From Bacillus sp. BP-3 (lineage in GTDB: Bacteria > Bacillota > Bacilli > Bacillales > Bacillaceae_G), in assembly GCF_028401955.1 (NCBI RefSeq), contig NZ_JAQOTJ010000011.1, positions 62,001 through 126,000 of the forward strand: a DNA stretch of 64,000 nt. The letters run 5' to 3'. A program made the position numbers and the translations under genes. Below the pieces are notes generated by a model, which searched no databases, was not told the origin of the DNA, and saw nothing but the letters and a program-made list of their open reading frames with translations. Positions 17,382 through 26,484 of the stretch are shown here, piece by piece (position 1 is the stretch's first letter; the number at the start of each line of letters is the position of its first letter).

Positions 17382-17418
17382 AAATAAGGCTGACTTCTAC
17401 ATGAAGTCAGCCTTATTT
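17382..17418 (+). terminator. Terminator after immunity-like paralogue 1
   Basis: AAATAAGGCTGACTTC pairs perfectly with GAAGTCAGCCTTATTT around TACAT. Confidence 0.9.
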
Positions 17419-17506
17419 ATTACTTCACATACCGCCTACTATATATAGAACGGATTTTCCAGACACCTGGCGAACCGAAAACCTCCCCTGCCTCTAATAA
17501 AAATAG

Positions 17507-17657
17507 CCGGTATTATTCACCGACTATAATTTAAACGCTCAATTTGTAAAAGGAACTAAAAATACATATACGGTAAAACGGCAAACAGAATACAAATCCA
17601 AATGTTTCTTGATAATCAACTGGTAGGATTATATCAGCATTTCCAATTTATGAATAG
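17507..17657 (+). pseudogene. Fossil C-terminus of a polymorphic toxin (c), frameshifted twice
   Basis: Three consecutive frames give a continuous-looking sequence: AQFVKGTKNTYT (frame of 17534), then GKTANRIQIQMFLDNQ (frame of 17572), then GRIISAFPIYE and TAG (frame of 17622, stop at 17655). The last part closely parallels fossil (b). Two single-base slips explain the breaks. The ribosome site of the next immunity-like gene overlaps this stop codon. Confidence 0.5.
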
Positions 17658-17671
17658 GAGGATATATAACT

Positions 17672-18010
17672 ATGAAATATAAGTATGAATTTAGTAAAGG
17701 ACCTTTTGATATATTACTTATTAACTTACCTGAAGAAATCGCTTTAGTTGGTGAGTTTTTACGATCTGATGTTCATGGTATAGAGTGGATAGAAGAACTT
17801 GATAAAGTTTTGAATAAAGAAATTGATTGTGCAAATTTTGGTGGAAACTCTTGCGATTTGGAAGTTAAACCAGATTTCACTACGATTACACATCGTTATG
17901 TAGAAGATGAAGAGTACACTTGCGAAATCGAAACAATTGAATTAAAGAACCTGATGTTAGTATGGTTAGAAGAGTATGAGAATTACTTACAAAGCCGTGA
18001 TTCCAACTAA
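17672..18010 (+). CDS. Immunity-like protein, paralogue 2
   Basis: A 112-residue acidic protein with TAGGAGGATA before the ATG. It is a paralogue of the gene at 17028, with the conserved LPEEIALVGEFLRSDVHG, CDLEVKPD and CEIETIELKNLMLVWLEE segments. It begins 14 bases after the stop of toxin fossil (c), the classic toxin-immunity spacing. The retained frame next to a ruined toxin suggests selection for protection only. Confidence 0.5.
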   Translation: MKYKYEFSKGPFDILLINLPEEIALVGEFLRSDVHGIEWIEELDKVLNKEIDCANFGGNSCDLEVKPDFTTITHRYVEDEEYTCEIETIELKNLMLVWLEEYENYLQSRDSN

Positions 18011-18024
18011 TGTAAGGTATTTAT

Positions 18025-18058
18025 TAAATCCGACTCAATGTGATACGAGTTGGATTTG
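18025..18058 (+). terminator. Terminator after immunity-like paralogue 2
   Basis: AAATCCGACTC pairs with GAGTTGGATTT. The reverse complement matches the hairpin at 15029-15062 at nearly all positions, including the loop. Confidence 0.7.
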
Positions 18059-18230
18059 TTATTATTTTACACTTACATGCTTCTCACTATTAGTAATATA
18101 AAACACCTCTCCAGCTAACCTATTCATCATAAGTAACTCAACAACAAACAAAAAACCTTCCTACAAATTAATACGAAAGAGTGTCTTTTTCTTTTGCTTA
18201 GACCAAGTTAAAGAATGATATTGATTTTTA

Positions 18231-18536
18231 CTATAATTCTGTATAACCCTTTTCTCCACCTAGAAACTTAAATCTATTCACACCGAATTTTTTAATTATA
18301 TGTGCTTTCATTGCTTCAAAATCTTCACCAAAAGCAAGAATTGGATTTCTTAAAAAAGACATTTCTTCTTCTCCGTCATAAATTCTAGCTTTTATTATTT
18401 CTTTACCAGAGTGAAACAATATATTGATTCCTTTGTAATAATATTCGTAGTAGCCCTCCTCGTTCTTCTCACTCTTATCTTTGAACGGAATACATTTAAT
18501 ATAATAAATATTCCCACTAATATTTACCGATTCCAT
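18231..18536 (-). CDS. Uncharacterised small protein
   Basis: A 101-residue soluble protein with GGGGAGGAAT just before its ATG. It contains a run of tyrosines (EGYYEYYYKGINILFHSG) and a beta-rich pattern. The family is not recognised. Its position at the edge of the immunity-gene island and its size would allow an immunity or phage-related role, but nothing in the sequence proves that. Confidence 0.55.
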   Translation of the reverse strand: MESVNISGNIYYIKCIPFKDKSEKNEEGYYEYYYKGINILFHSGKEIIKARIYDGEEEMSFLRNPILAFGEDFEAMKAHIIKKFGVNRFKFLGGEKGYTEL

Positions 18537-18609
18537 TTGAGATTCCTCCCCTTTATAAAATATGTATCATAAACCAGATCAACATCAATATACAGTAAAT
18601 TCTTTACAT

Positions 18610-18638
18610 AAAAAAAGACTCTGCAATTTTGCAGAGTC
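18610..18638 (-). terminator. Terminator of the sbcDC operon
   Basis: GACTCTGCA and TGCAGAGTC form a perfect stem around ATTT. On the minus strand it is followed by TTTTTTT. Confidence 0.85.
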
Positions 18639-18747
18639 CCAAATTGCAAAATATAAACCTATTTAATATTATTAAAAATTACGGATGGAATAAGTGTTCT
18701 TCCGAAGATACAATACGTGCCGCCCCCGAAAAATCAAACCATTTTAT

Positions 18748-21700
18748 CTATTTCACCACAAACCTCGTCTTACTACACCCATCTTTCTGCTTCATTACTT
18801 CCAGCACTGCTGGCATTGCATTCTTCAATTCTTGTACGTGTGAGATTACACCAATAAATCGCCCTGATTTTTGAAGATCAATTAAGGTATCTACTGCTTT
18901 CGTTAACGATTCTTCATCTAATGAACCGAAGCCTTCGTCAATGAACATCGTTTCAATTGAAATACCGCCTTCATATGATTGGATGATATCGGCCATACCG
19001 AGTGCTAAGCAAAGTGATGCGTTAAATTTTTCACCGCCAGATAATGTTTTTACATCACGTGTTTGCCCTGTATAGGCATCGTATACATCTAATCCTAAAC
19101 CACTTTGTCGATTTCGTTTTTCTACCCGTTCACTTCGTTTTAAGAAAAATTGTCCGTTCGATAATTTTCGAAGCCGTTCATTGGCTACTTGGACAATTTG
19201 CTCTAAATATTCTATTAAAATGTAACGCTCAAATGAAATGCGACTTTCATTGTCACCTTTCATCACTTCATATAAATCAACAAGCTCTTGGAACGCTGTT
19301 TCTTCTTCATGTATTTGTTCATCAATGCGGCGTATATTTTCATGAAGATCAGCAATATATTCATTCGCACTGTTCGTACGCTGACGTTGTTCTTTTATAA
19401 TATCAAGCTGAATTTCTAACTCTTTCAACTGCTCTTCTATTTTCGTTAACTCTGTCCATTCTTTTCCACGGAGCGCTCCGGTTAATTCTTCAATTTGTTT
19501 TGTTAATACTTCAAGCGCCCCGTAATACGATTGAATGTGTTGTTGTAAGTCTGTTCGCTCTGCATCAGATAGTTTAGCTTCTGTGTATGCTTGCTGACTT
19601 GCAAAGCCGCTTGCTTCAAGTTCTTTCATGAAACGCTCATATTGTTCTTCTTTTTTTTCTGTTCTTTGTGTAAATTGTTGCTGCGCTGCTTTATATGCTT
19701 CTTCCACGCGAATTTTTTCACTCGTAGAGCGCTGAAATTCTTCCTGTGCTCTTTGCCACGCTGCTTGCAGGCGGTGCAGTAAAGAAGCTTTTGCTTCATA
19801 TGCTTGTTGCCACGCTTCTAATGTTTGCATATCTGCTGGAATTTTTTCTTTATCATTTTCATACGCTGTTCGCAGTTGAATCAATTCCATTTCAGAGCGA
19901 TGTAATTTTTCTTCTACATCACGTTTAGCTCCCTGCAATTTCTCTAATTGTTCGTCTAGCTTTTGCAGCTGTGGTGATAATTGTTTCCGTTCTTCTTCAG
20001 TCGCTTTTAACTCATTTACTTCGGCAGCTAGTTGTTTTCCTTGCTGGATTAACGTTTGATACACATCTCCAAGCTCTAGTGCAGCGTATCCACGGTTCTG
20101 TACTTCTTTACATAATTCTTCATATTGCCCTTTATAAAAGTTACATTTTTCTTCTATTTGAACGAATTGCTTTTCAGCTTGTGTTTTTTGTTCACGAAGA
20201 CGATTTAACTGCTCTTCATCAACAGACATTTCTTGTTCAGTCGCTTTATTCGGATGAGCAGTACTACCACAAACCGGGCAAGGTTTTCCATCATGTAAAT
20301 GAATTGCTAATTGACCAGCTTGTTCGCTTAACCATGATTTCTCTAACGTTTCATACGCTTGCTGAGCAGCATTCATCTGGTCGGAGGTACCCATTCTTTC
20401 CTTCTCATACGTTTGCAATTCTTGCCACACTTGATAAGTATCTTTTAATACTTTTGCATCTTCACGCATACGGCTTAACTGCTCCGCCTTTGTTATATAT
20501 TGCTCAAGTGCTTGTTCCATTTGTTTTAGCTTACTGGCAAGCTGTTGTTTTTGTGCACTACTGAATTCTTGCTGCTCCTCTAATTTACTTATCTCATGCT
20601 TAAATTGCTCCATTTGTTTTTCTGCCGCTGCTAATTTTATTTTTTTATCAGCAAATGTTGCAATTACTTCTTTTAATTCTTCTAACATTTGAATGTTTCG
20701 CTTCGTTTCTTCACGGACCGTTTCATTGTTTTTTTCTTGTTCGTACTGCTGCTCCGCACGTTCATAAGCTAATACTAGCTGTTCTTGTTTGCCAGCCATT
20801 TGCTTCATATATTGCTCAGCATGCTCTGCACTTTGAACTGCTTCATCATACCATTGTTCAAACGGTAATAACCGGTGTGCTTGCTCGGCTTTTGTAAATT
20901 GTTGTTCTTTCGCTTCAATTGAAGAACGTTCCTGCACTAATGAATCATAACGATTTTGTTTTGTTTGCAAATCTTGTAATCTATCATTCAAAGCTTTCGC
21001 CCCATGATATCCTGTTTCCGCTTCTTTTAATTGCTTTAACTGCACTGATTCTTGTTGTTCTAATTGTTTTGCTTGTTTTTCATAAAAATCCATTTCTTGT
21101 TGAAGCGCTTCTACTACTTGATGTGTATTCACGTGTTCTTGATTTACTAATATTTCAAGCAGTGCACCATCTCGCACAGGAAGCTTAAAAACATTACGAA
21201 AGTACAATTCTCGTTCTTTTTGCTTTTCTTGCAAAACATCTTTCCATTCTTTACGCTTTTGATCTAATAACTCTCTCATTAACTTATATCGATCTGTTTT
21301 AAAAATGCGGCGTAAAATTTCCTCTTTATTTTCTGTTTCAGATGTTAACAGTTTACGAAATTCGCCTTGTGGGAGCATCACAATTTGACTAAATTGATGC
21401 TTACTAAGGCCAATTAAATCTTCCACTTTTTTGTTAATATCCGTCACATGGAAGCGATCTACACATGGAATTTGTTCGTCATCTACAACTTCATAAAACT
21501 CAATTGCATGGCCCGTAATCGTTTTATTTCCTTGCTTTTTATGACCAAGTTGACGCTTTATACAATAATTTTTTTCTTTCAATTGAAATAATAATTCAAC
21601 GCTTGTATAAGCGTTGTCATCAGCAAATTGACTACGAAGCATACTCGTATCATTTCGTTCTTCTCCGCTCGCTTCTCCGTACAATGCATAACAAATCGCA

Positions 21701-21837
21701 TCAAAAATCGTTGTTTTTCCTGCACCTGTATTTCCAGAAATCGCAAAGATTCGATGTTCGCCTAGTTCTTCAAAATTAATCGTTTCTTGCTGTTTATATG
21801 GACCAAACGCTGTCATAACAAGTTTAATTGGTCTCAT
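18748..21837 (-). CDS. sbcC: Exonuclease subunit SbcC
   Basis: A 1029-residue SMC-like ATPase. The Walker A motif GNTGAGKTT is at residues 35-43. Long coiled coils follow, broken near residue 521 by the zinc hook CPVC. The C-terminal half has the signature LSGGEKF and Walker B FIDEGFGSLDEES. With SbcD it forms the ATP-driven nuclease that opens DNA hairpins and blocked ends. Its ATG overlaps the sbcD TGA by four bases, so the two are coupled. Length and motifs are those of a full, working protein. Confidence 0.98.
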   Translation of the reverse strand: MRPIKLVMTAFGPYKQQETINFEELGEHRIFAISGNTGAGKTTIFDAICYALYGEASGEERNDTSMLRSQFADDNAYTSVELLFQLKEKNYCIKRQLGHKKQGNKTITGHAIEFYEVVDDEQIPCVDRFHVTDINKKVEDLIGLSKHQFSQIVMLPQGEFRKLLTSETENKEEILRRIFKTDRYKLMRELLDQKRKEWKDVLQEKQKERELYFRNVFKLPVRDGALLEILVNQEHVNTHQVVEALQQEMDFYEKQAKQLEQQESVQLKQLKEAETGYHGAKALNDRLQDLQTKQNRYDSLVQERSSIEAKEQQFTKAEQAHRLLPFEQWYDEAVQSAEHAEQYMKQMAGKQEQLVLAYERAEQQYEQEKNNETVREETKRNIQMLEELKEVIATFADKKIKLAAAEKQMEQFKHEISKLEEQQEFSSAQKQQLASKLKQMEQALEQYITKAEQLSRMREDAKVLKDTYQVWQELQTYEKERMGTSDQMNAAQQAYETLEKSWLSEQAGQLAIHLHDGKPCPVCGSTAHPNKATEQEMSVDEEQLNRLREQKTQAEKQFVQIEEKCNFYKGQYEELCKEVQNRGYAALELGDVYQTLIQQGKQLAAEVNELKATEEERKQLSPQLQKLDEQLEKLQGAKRDVEEKLHRSEMELIQLRTAYENDKEKIPADMQTLEAWQQAYEAKASLLHRLQAAWQRAQEEFQRSTSEKIRVEEAYKAAQQQFTQRTEKKEEQYERFMKELEASGFASQQAYTEAKLSDAERTDLQQHIQSYYGALEVLTKQIEELTGALRGKEWTELTKIEEQLKELEIQLDIIKEQRQRTNSANEYIADLHENIRRIDEQIHEEETAFQELVDLYEVMKGDNESRISFERYILIEYLEQIVQVANERLRKLSNGQFFLKRSERVEKRNRQSGLGLDVYDAYTGQTRDVKTLSGGEKFNASLCLALGMADIIQSYEGGISIETMFIDEGFGSLDEESLTKAVDTLIDLQKSGRFIGVISHVQELKNAMPAVLEVMKQKDGCSKTRFVVK

Positions 21838-22991
21838 GCTCTCTCCCCCTCTCGTTCATGAACTGTTTTTAATACTTCTATGAAGAGACGTTCTTTTTCT
21901 TCTGATAAATCCGTCCCTTTCATTTCTTTATAAAAAGCTTTCACAAGAGAAAGATCATCCATTTTATGACGTGAAATAACTGCAATATCTTCATTTACCA
22001 ATTCTTTTCTTTGTATAACTCGCTCTACATGCATTGCATTTGGATAAACAGAACGAATCTTTTCCATTGGCTGCAATACAGGATTTTCATCCAATAATTT
22101 TACAAATACATAATCTTCGCATACAGGATGTTGTAGCAACTCATCAATTTTTGCCTCAACCGTTCTCATTTTCCGCTTTGGTGTTAACGATCGTTTCTCA
22201 AGTGTTACTTGCCCTACTTCATTTAATTCAACAATGTAATACCCTTTTTTATGATGCTCTTCTGAAATAGAATATGAGAGCGGTGAACCTGCATAACGAA
22301 TTGTTTCATTTCGTACGTAATGCGCCTGGTGCAAATGACCAAGCGCTGTGTAATGAAAAGCATCAAAATAATGACTGTTTACATATTCTGCTCCGCCAAT
22401 GGATAATGGCCTTTCAGCATCACTTGTATTTTCTTCCGCTTCTCCTGATGATGTTACGAAAGCATGTCCGACAAAGACATGACGCACTTCTTTATCCATC
22501 CTTCCCGATAATTCATTCATAAAAATACGCATTGCATCGTCATGACTTCGAATGTCATCATTTTTCATGACATGACGAACAATGCTTGGATCGACATATG
22601 GAACTAAATGAAAATGGACTTCTCCATATTCATCATGCATAACAACTGGTTCATATGGAAATTGAAATTGTCCGACAATGTGTAAACCTTGCTTCTTCAT
22701 TAAACTACTTCCAAAATGAATACGATCTGGACTATCATGATTCCCCGCTATCGCTAGTACTGGTGTTTGTAATTCAATTACAATTTTTTGTAATGTTTCA
22801 TTTAATAAATCCACCGCCTCTGTCGGCGGGATGGCACGGTCGTATAAATCTCCTGCAATAATGACAGCATCTGGCTTTTCTTCTTCTACTGCTTTTATAA
22901 ATTGTTCTAAAACATAGCGCTGATCTTCTGTCATATAGACACCATGAACAAGCTTTCCTAAATGCCAATCGGCCGTATGAAAAAATTTCAT
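21834..22991 (-). CDS. sbcD: Exonuclease subunit SbcD
   Basis: A 385-residue Mre11-type nuclease. The phosphoesterase motifs are all present: DWHLGK at the start, GDLYD, GNHDSPDR, and GHLHQAH near residue 205. It binds two metal ions and cuts DNA ends held by SbcC. The start at MKFFHTADWHLGK has AGGAAGGGAAAG upstream. It is the middle gene of the DUF2584-sbcD-sbcC operon. Confidence 0.98.
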   Translation of the reverse strand: MKFFHTADWHLGKLVHGVYMTEDQRYVLEQFIKAVEEEKPDAVIIAGDLYDRAIPPTEAVDLLNETLQKIVIELQTPVLAIAGNHDSPDRIHFGSSLMKKQGLHIVGQFQFPYEPVVMHDEYGEVHFHLVPYVDPSIVRHVMKNDDIRSHDDAMRIFMNELSGRMDKEVRHVFVGHAFVTSSGEAEENTSDAERPLSIGGAEYVNSHYFDAFHYTALGHLHQAHYVRNETIRYAGSPLSYSISEEHHKKGYYIVELNEVGQVTLEKRSLTPKRKMRTVEAKIDELLQHPVCEDYVFVKLLDENPVLQPMEKIRSVYPNAMHVERVIQRKELVNEDIAVISRHKMDDLSLVKAFYKEMKGTDLSEEKERLFIEVLKTVHEREGERA

Positions 22992-23013
22992 CTTTCCCTT
23001 CCTTTCTTTTCTT

Positions 23014-23253
23014 TTAATTCACAGATTGAAGTGAAATAAGTTGATATAAAAGCGTCGTTCTTCCCTCTGTCCATTCCACTTTCTTAACAACGGCACTTCC
23101 AACAAGCTCTTGTCTTGTTTTATACACTGGTAATATTTCATCCACAACAAATAAATGATATCCTTCTAACACTAACTGAAATATATTATCTTCTGTATGT
23201 AATCGTATCTCGGTTTCATTCGCAATAATCTTTGTATGCATTTCAAACTTCAT
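23014..23253 (-). CDS. DUF2584-family small protein
   Basis: A 79-residue beta-rich protein starting MKFEMHTKII and containing NIFQLVLEGYHLFVVDE and VVKKVEWTEGRTTLLYQL, the pattern of the DUF2584 family in Bacillus. AAAGGGGTG lies before the ATG. It is the first gene before sbcD with a 22-base gap. No function is known; the constant neighbourhood with DNA-repair genes is only an association. Confidence 0.75.
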   Translation of the reverse strand: MKFEMHTKIIANETEIRLHTEDNIFQLVLEGYHLFVVDEILPVYKTRQELVGSAVVKKVEWTEGRTTLLYQLISLQSVN

Positions 23254-23289
23254 GCAAAAACACCCCTTTTTTATCTCTCTATTTTAACA

Positions 23290-24317
23290 TATTTCCAAAA
23301 GAATTCCTCTTCCTCAAGGAATGAGAAGGGTGAAACCCCAATGAGTAGAGAGGGAATGAATTTTGGTTGACGTAAGCCAAAGGAATTTCCTCAAATCAGA
23401 TAGAATGTATGTAAAGAATACTTCGAGTCTCAAAGTTATTGTTTATCGATTGTGGGCGGTGCACCATTAAAAGTTCTAAACCAACACATCGAAACACAAT
23501 GATAAAACGAATGGGAGGTGACGACAATGTTGTTGAATCAAAAATATGAAATCTTTCCAACAGAAGCACAAAAAGAAGTGTTAGATCGTTGGTACAATAT
23601 TGTCGTCAAACCTATAATTCTGCCTTGCTAGACAAAGAACGGAAATATAAGCAAAACAAAGAAAATTACAATCGTTATGATATGCAAAGACAACTTACAT
23701 TGGACAAGAATACGTATCCTTTTCTAAGAAGAAAAAAGGCTCTGTTAACTTCATAAAACAGGCAGAGCATATTCGCAAGCTACACGAAAAAGTAGCGAAC
23801 CAGCGCAAAGATTTTCTTCATAAACTCAGTTACAATCTAGCAAAAGATTATTCTGTTATCGCAGTAGAAAATTTGAACATTCGAAACATGGTTAAAAATA
23901 GAAAATTATCGAAGTCTATTTCTGATGCTGGGTGGGGCATGTTTCGAAATATGCTTGCTTACAAATGCGAAAACCATGGCGGTATACTGATTAAAGTAGA
24001 ACCAAAGTATACTTCACAAGACTGTTCTATTTGTGGGAATCGCGTGAAGAAGTCTCTCTCTATTCATACCCATATTTGTACAAAGTGTGGAACGATATTG
24101 GATAGAGACTATAACGCGAGCCGGAACATCTTACGAAAAGTATTAGAAGAATTGCTTGCCACAAACTAAAGTCTACAAACTTTAGGGCAAGGTTATGTCC
24201 GAACAGTATAATCTACGCCTGTGGAGACTATGTAAGACGCGGTGGGACCCCTCACTACGCAACGGTCTATGGAACAGAAAGCCCCTACCACAAGATGGAT
24301 AAGGAGGGGGGATTCAC
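23290..24317 (+). mobile_element. Decayed IS200/IS605-type element (tnpB only, IS1341-like)
   Basis: A broken tnpB (23527-24169) is flanked by long structured non-coding ends. The right end has a GC-rich stretch with AAGCCCCTACC and GGAGGGGGGATTCAC, ending near 24317. This resembles the right ends of IS1341-like elements, where the omega-RNA is encoded. The left part (about 23300-23420) has GGGTGAAACCCCAATGAG and GGTTGACGTAAGCC stems. No tnpA transposase is present, and the outer limits are estimates. Confidence 0.6.
23527..24169 (+). pseudogene. tnpB: TnpB nuclease, frameshifted and internally deleted
   Basis: ATG 23527 follows GGGAGGTG and reads MLLNQKYEIFPTEAQKEVL, the usual TnpB start. 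The frame then breaks (about 23605) and again near 23730. The intact 3' part holds LHEKVANQRKDFLHKLS, VIAVENLNIRNM (RuvC-II glutamate), the zinc ribbon CSICGNRV...CTKCGTILD and the RuvC-III motif DRDYNASRNIL. The region between the N-terminus and KKGSVNFIKQ, where the RuvC-I aspartate (G-x-D-x-G) should be, is missing. The protein would be about 210 residues instead of about 370, so it cannot cut DNA. Confidence 0.8.
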
Positions 24318-24530
24318 TAGTATAGCGGGCATTACTGATTGACAAGAGAATGAATGAGAAAGGTATGACTTCCCTAATAAAAACTCATTCAGCTTCTGTC
24401 ATCATTCATTTATAGTATGAGAAAAGTAGCAACAGAATATAAAGTGAACTTTACCGTTTAAAATCCCCTCAGAGATTTACTACTATTAATTTTTTATTTC
24501 TTCTTATTATGGTATGTGAAATTTAATATC
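24318..24530. other. Gene-free stretch after the IS remnant
   Basis: No coding frame or strong hairpin was seen between the right end of the IS remnant and the terminator of the following minus-strand gene. Confidence 0.4.
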
Positions 24531-24534
24531 ACTT

Positions 24535-24570
24535 TAAAATAAAAGTACCTTAACGGCACTTTTATTTTTG
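24535..24570 (-). terminator. Terminator of the small three-segment membrane protein
   Basis: AAAATAAAAGTACC pairs with GGCACTTTTATTTT. It overlaps the 3' end of the minus-strand gene. Confidence 0.7.
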
Positions 24571-24822
24571 TAAATAATCCCTCATTACAACGTACAAAAT
24601 AATGAATAATAACACTGTCATAAAAAGCCATGAAAGAATTGCAACGTAATTATTTTCAGTTAATGCAAAGCTAATTGCAATTGTTAAAATGAAGATTGGG
24701 AATACTAACCGTACTTTATCTTGTATCGTATCCTGCTCTTTATCTTCTTGATGAAAATAAAAAGTTAAACCAACCATAAGAAAAGACAAAATAATGACCG
24801 AGAATAGCAAAGGCCATGGCAT
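24562..24822 (-). CDS. Small membrane protein, uncharacterised
   Basis: An 86-residue protein from MPWPLLFS, chosen because AAAGGAAGGGGAG lies upstream. It has three membrane segments (about residues 3-22, 38-53 and 58-79) with an acidic loop (HQEDKEQDTIQDK) between the first two. The family is not recognised. Confidence 0.65.
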   Translation of the reverse strand: MPWPLLFSVIILSFLMVGLTFYFHQEDKEQDTIQDKVRLVFPIFILTIAISFALTENNYVAILSWLFMTVLLFIILYVVMRDYLQK

Positions 24823-25351
24823 TCCAATCTCCCCTTCCTTTACTTTTTTAAGGCGCATGGAGTTAAACATACTATCATCAACACATCTAACACATATATA
24901 TGGAAGAATAGCATTAAACCTAAATATAGAAAATCCATTATACTTATAACCTATATTTCAAAACATTACAACTTATATGTTTTATTACACCCTTTCAAAT
25001 CATATCAATTAATCACTAGAAGTTTTATATTCCTTTTTCTTTCATAAAATCCTTCCAAAATAACTCGCCAAAATATGAGGTACTTTTACTTTATTCATTA
25101 ATATAAAGAATATTCTCTTTCTTTCCTCAAAAAACACACTACCATTTAAAATTTTTTCTATTTTCTACAGTATATTCACTTACTCTGCATTTAAAAACCG
25201 AGAAAGACATACATTATTGCAGGAATAAAGAAATAAAACAAGAAATTTATATATAAAAGCACACTTTTTCTGTTTTTTACAAAATGTCTATTCGTTTCGA
25301 CACTGACACAACTTGTGAAAATAAACAGAGAATTACAAAGGAGGATATACT
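24823..25351. other. Gene-free divergent promoter region
   Basis: About 530 AT-rich bases between a minus-strand membrane protein and the hydrolase gene at 25352. I looked for a sigma-54 -24/-12 promoter like those elsewhere in the window and did not find one. Confidence 0.4.
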
Positions 25352-26416
25352 ATGACTGATCAAGTCCTATTTTCAATTAGCACAAACGGTGTAGCCACCA
25401 TTACGCTAAATCGTCCGAAAGCATTAAACTCTATTTCTTATGAAATGATAGGACCGATTACACAAAAATTGAAAGAATGGGAAGTTGATAATCAAATTCA
25501 TCTTGTCATTATAAAAGGTACAGGTACAAAGGGACTTTGTGCCGGAGGCGACATTAAAACTCTTTACGAAGCACGCTTAGATGACTCTTCTATGCAAAAA
25601 GCAGAGAGATTTTTTGAAGATGAGTTCCAATTAGATATGCTCATTTATAAGTTTTCTAAACCGATTGTTGCATGTTTAGATGGTTTTGTTATGGGCGGAG
25701 GGGTTGGACTCACATACGGAGCTAGTCATCGAATTGTAACTGAGCGAACAAAGTGGGCTATGCCGGAAATGAATATCGGTTTTTTCCCTGATGTCGGATC
25801 TGCTTATTTCTTAAATCAAGCACCGGGTTGTATAGGACGTTACTTAGCATTAACAGCTTCTGTCATTAAAGCACCTGATGTACTATATATCAATGCTGCT
25901 GATTTTTATTTAACTAGTGAAAATTTGAATGCTTTCCTTAATCGCATTAAACAAGTAGATTGGCATACAAAAGACATACATACAGCATTAACAGATCTAA
26001 TCAATGATTATTCAGAACTTCCTATTACCGAAAGTGAACTTTCACCATCCCAAATAGAAATTAATAAGCACTTTTCTTTTCACACTGTTGAAGAAATTAT
26101 CCATTCTTTAGAAAAAGATGCGAGCCCTTTTGCAACTCAAACAAAGGCAACAATATTATCAAAATCACCATTCTCCCTAAAAGTAACGCTAAAACAATTT
26201 ATTGATGGGGAAGAAAAAACATTAGAAGAATGCTTTGCTACTGATCTTGTGCTCGCTAAAAACTTTCTGAAACATGAAGACTTTTTCGAAGGAATACGCT
26301 CTGTTGTCATCGATAAAGACCAAAACCCTCAATATAAATATAAACATTTAGAAGAAGTTTCAGACGAAGTTGTAAACAACTTTTTCCATCCTCAAAAAAC
26401 TAATAATAGCAAATGA
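25352..26416 (+). CDS. 3-hydroxyisobutyryl-CoA hydrolase
   Basis: A 354-residue crotonase-fold protein. The oxyanion-hole segments are CAGGDIKTLYE and MGGGVGLTYGASHRI, and the motif PEMNIGFFPDVGSAYFL is characteristic of 3-hydroxyisobutyryl-CoA hydrolases rather than enoyl-CoA hydratases (which are about 260 long). It releases 3-hydroxyisobutyrate from its CoA ester in valine breakdown. AAAGGAGGAT lies before the ATG. The next step enzymes lie convergently just downstream on the other strand and share a terminator. Confidence 0.88.
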   Translation: MTDQVLFSISTNGVATITLNRPKALNSISYEMIGPITQKLKEWEVDNQIHLVIIKGTGTKGLCAGGDIKTLYEARLDDSSMQKAERFFEDEFQLDMLIYKFSKPIVACLDGFVMGGGVGLTYGASHRIVTERTKWAMPEMNIGFFPDVGSAYFLNQAPGCIGRYLALTASVIKAPDVLYINAADFYLTSENLNAFLNRIKQVDWHTKDIHTALTDLINDYSELPITESELSPSQIEINKHFSFHTVEEIIHSLEKDASPFATQTKATILSKSPFSLKVTLKQFIDGEEKTLEECFATDLVLAKNFLKHEDFFEGIRSVVIDKDQNPQYKYKHLEEVSDEVVNNFFHPQKTNNSK

Positions 26417-26443
26417 ATTTCCAGCGCTAAACGTTTTTCCAAT

Positions 26444-26475
26444 AAAAAAGTGTCCACTACAATGGACACTTTTTT
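26444..26475. terminator. Bidirectional terminator between hydrolase and mmsA
   Basis: AAAAAAGTGTCCA and TGGACACTTTTTT flank a six-base loop. A and T tracts on both sides let it serve both convergent genes. Confidence 0.9.
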
Positions 26476-26484
26476 ATATTCCCC

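Noticed and set aside
19044-21188. Many open frames on the plus strand opposite sbcC, rich in Leu, Phe and His
   Set aside because: They are antisense shadows of the Glu/Gln/Lys-rich coiled coils of SbcC; they have no ribosome sites or family signals.
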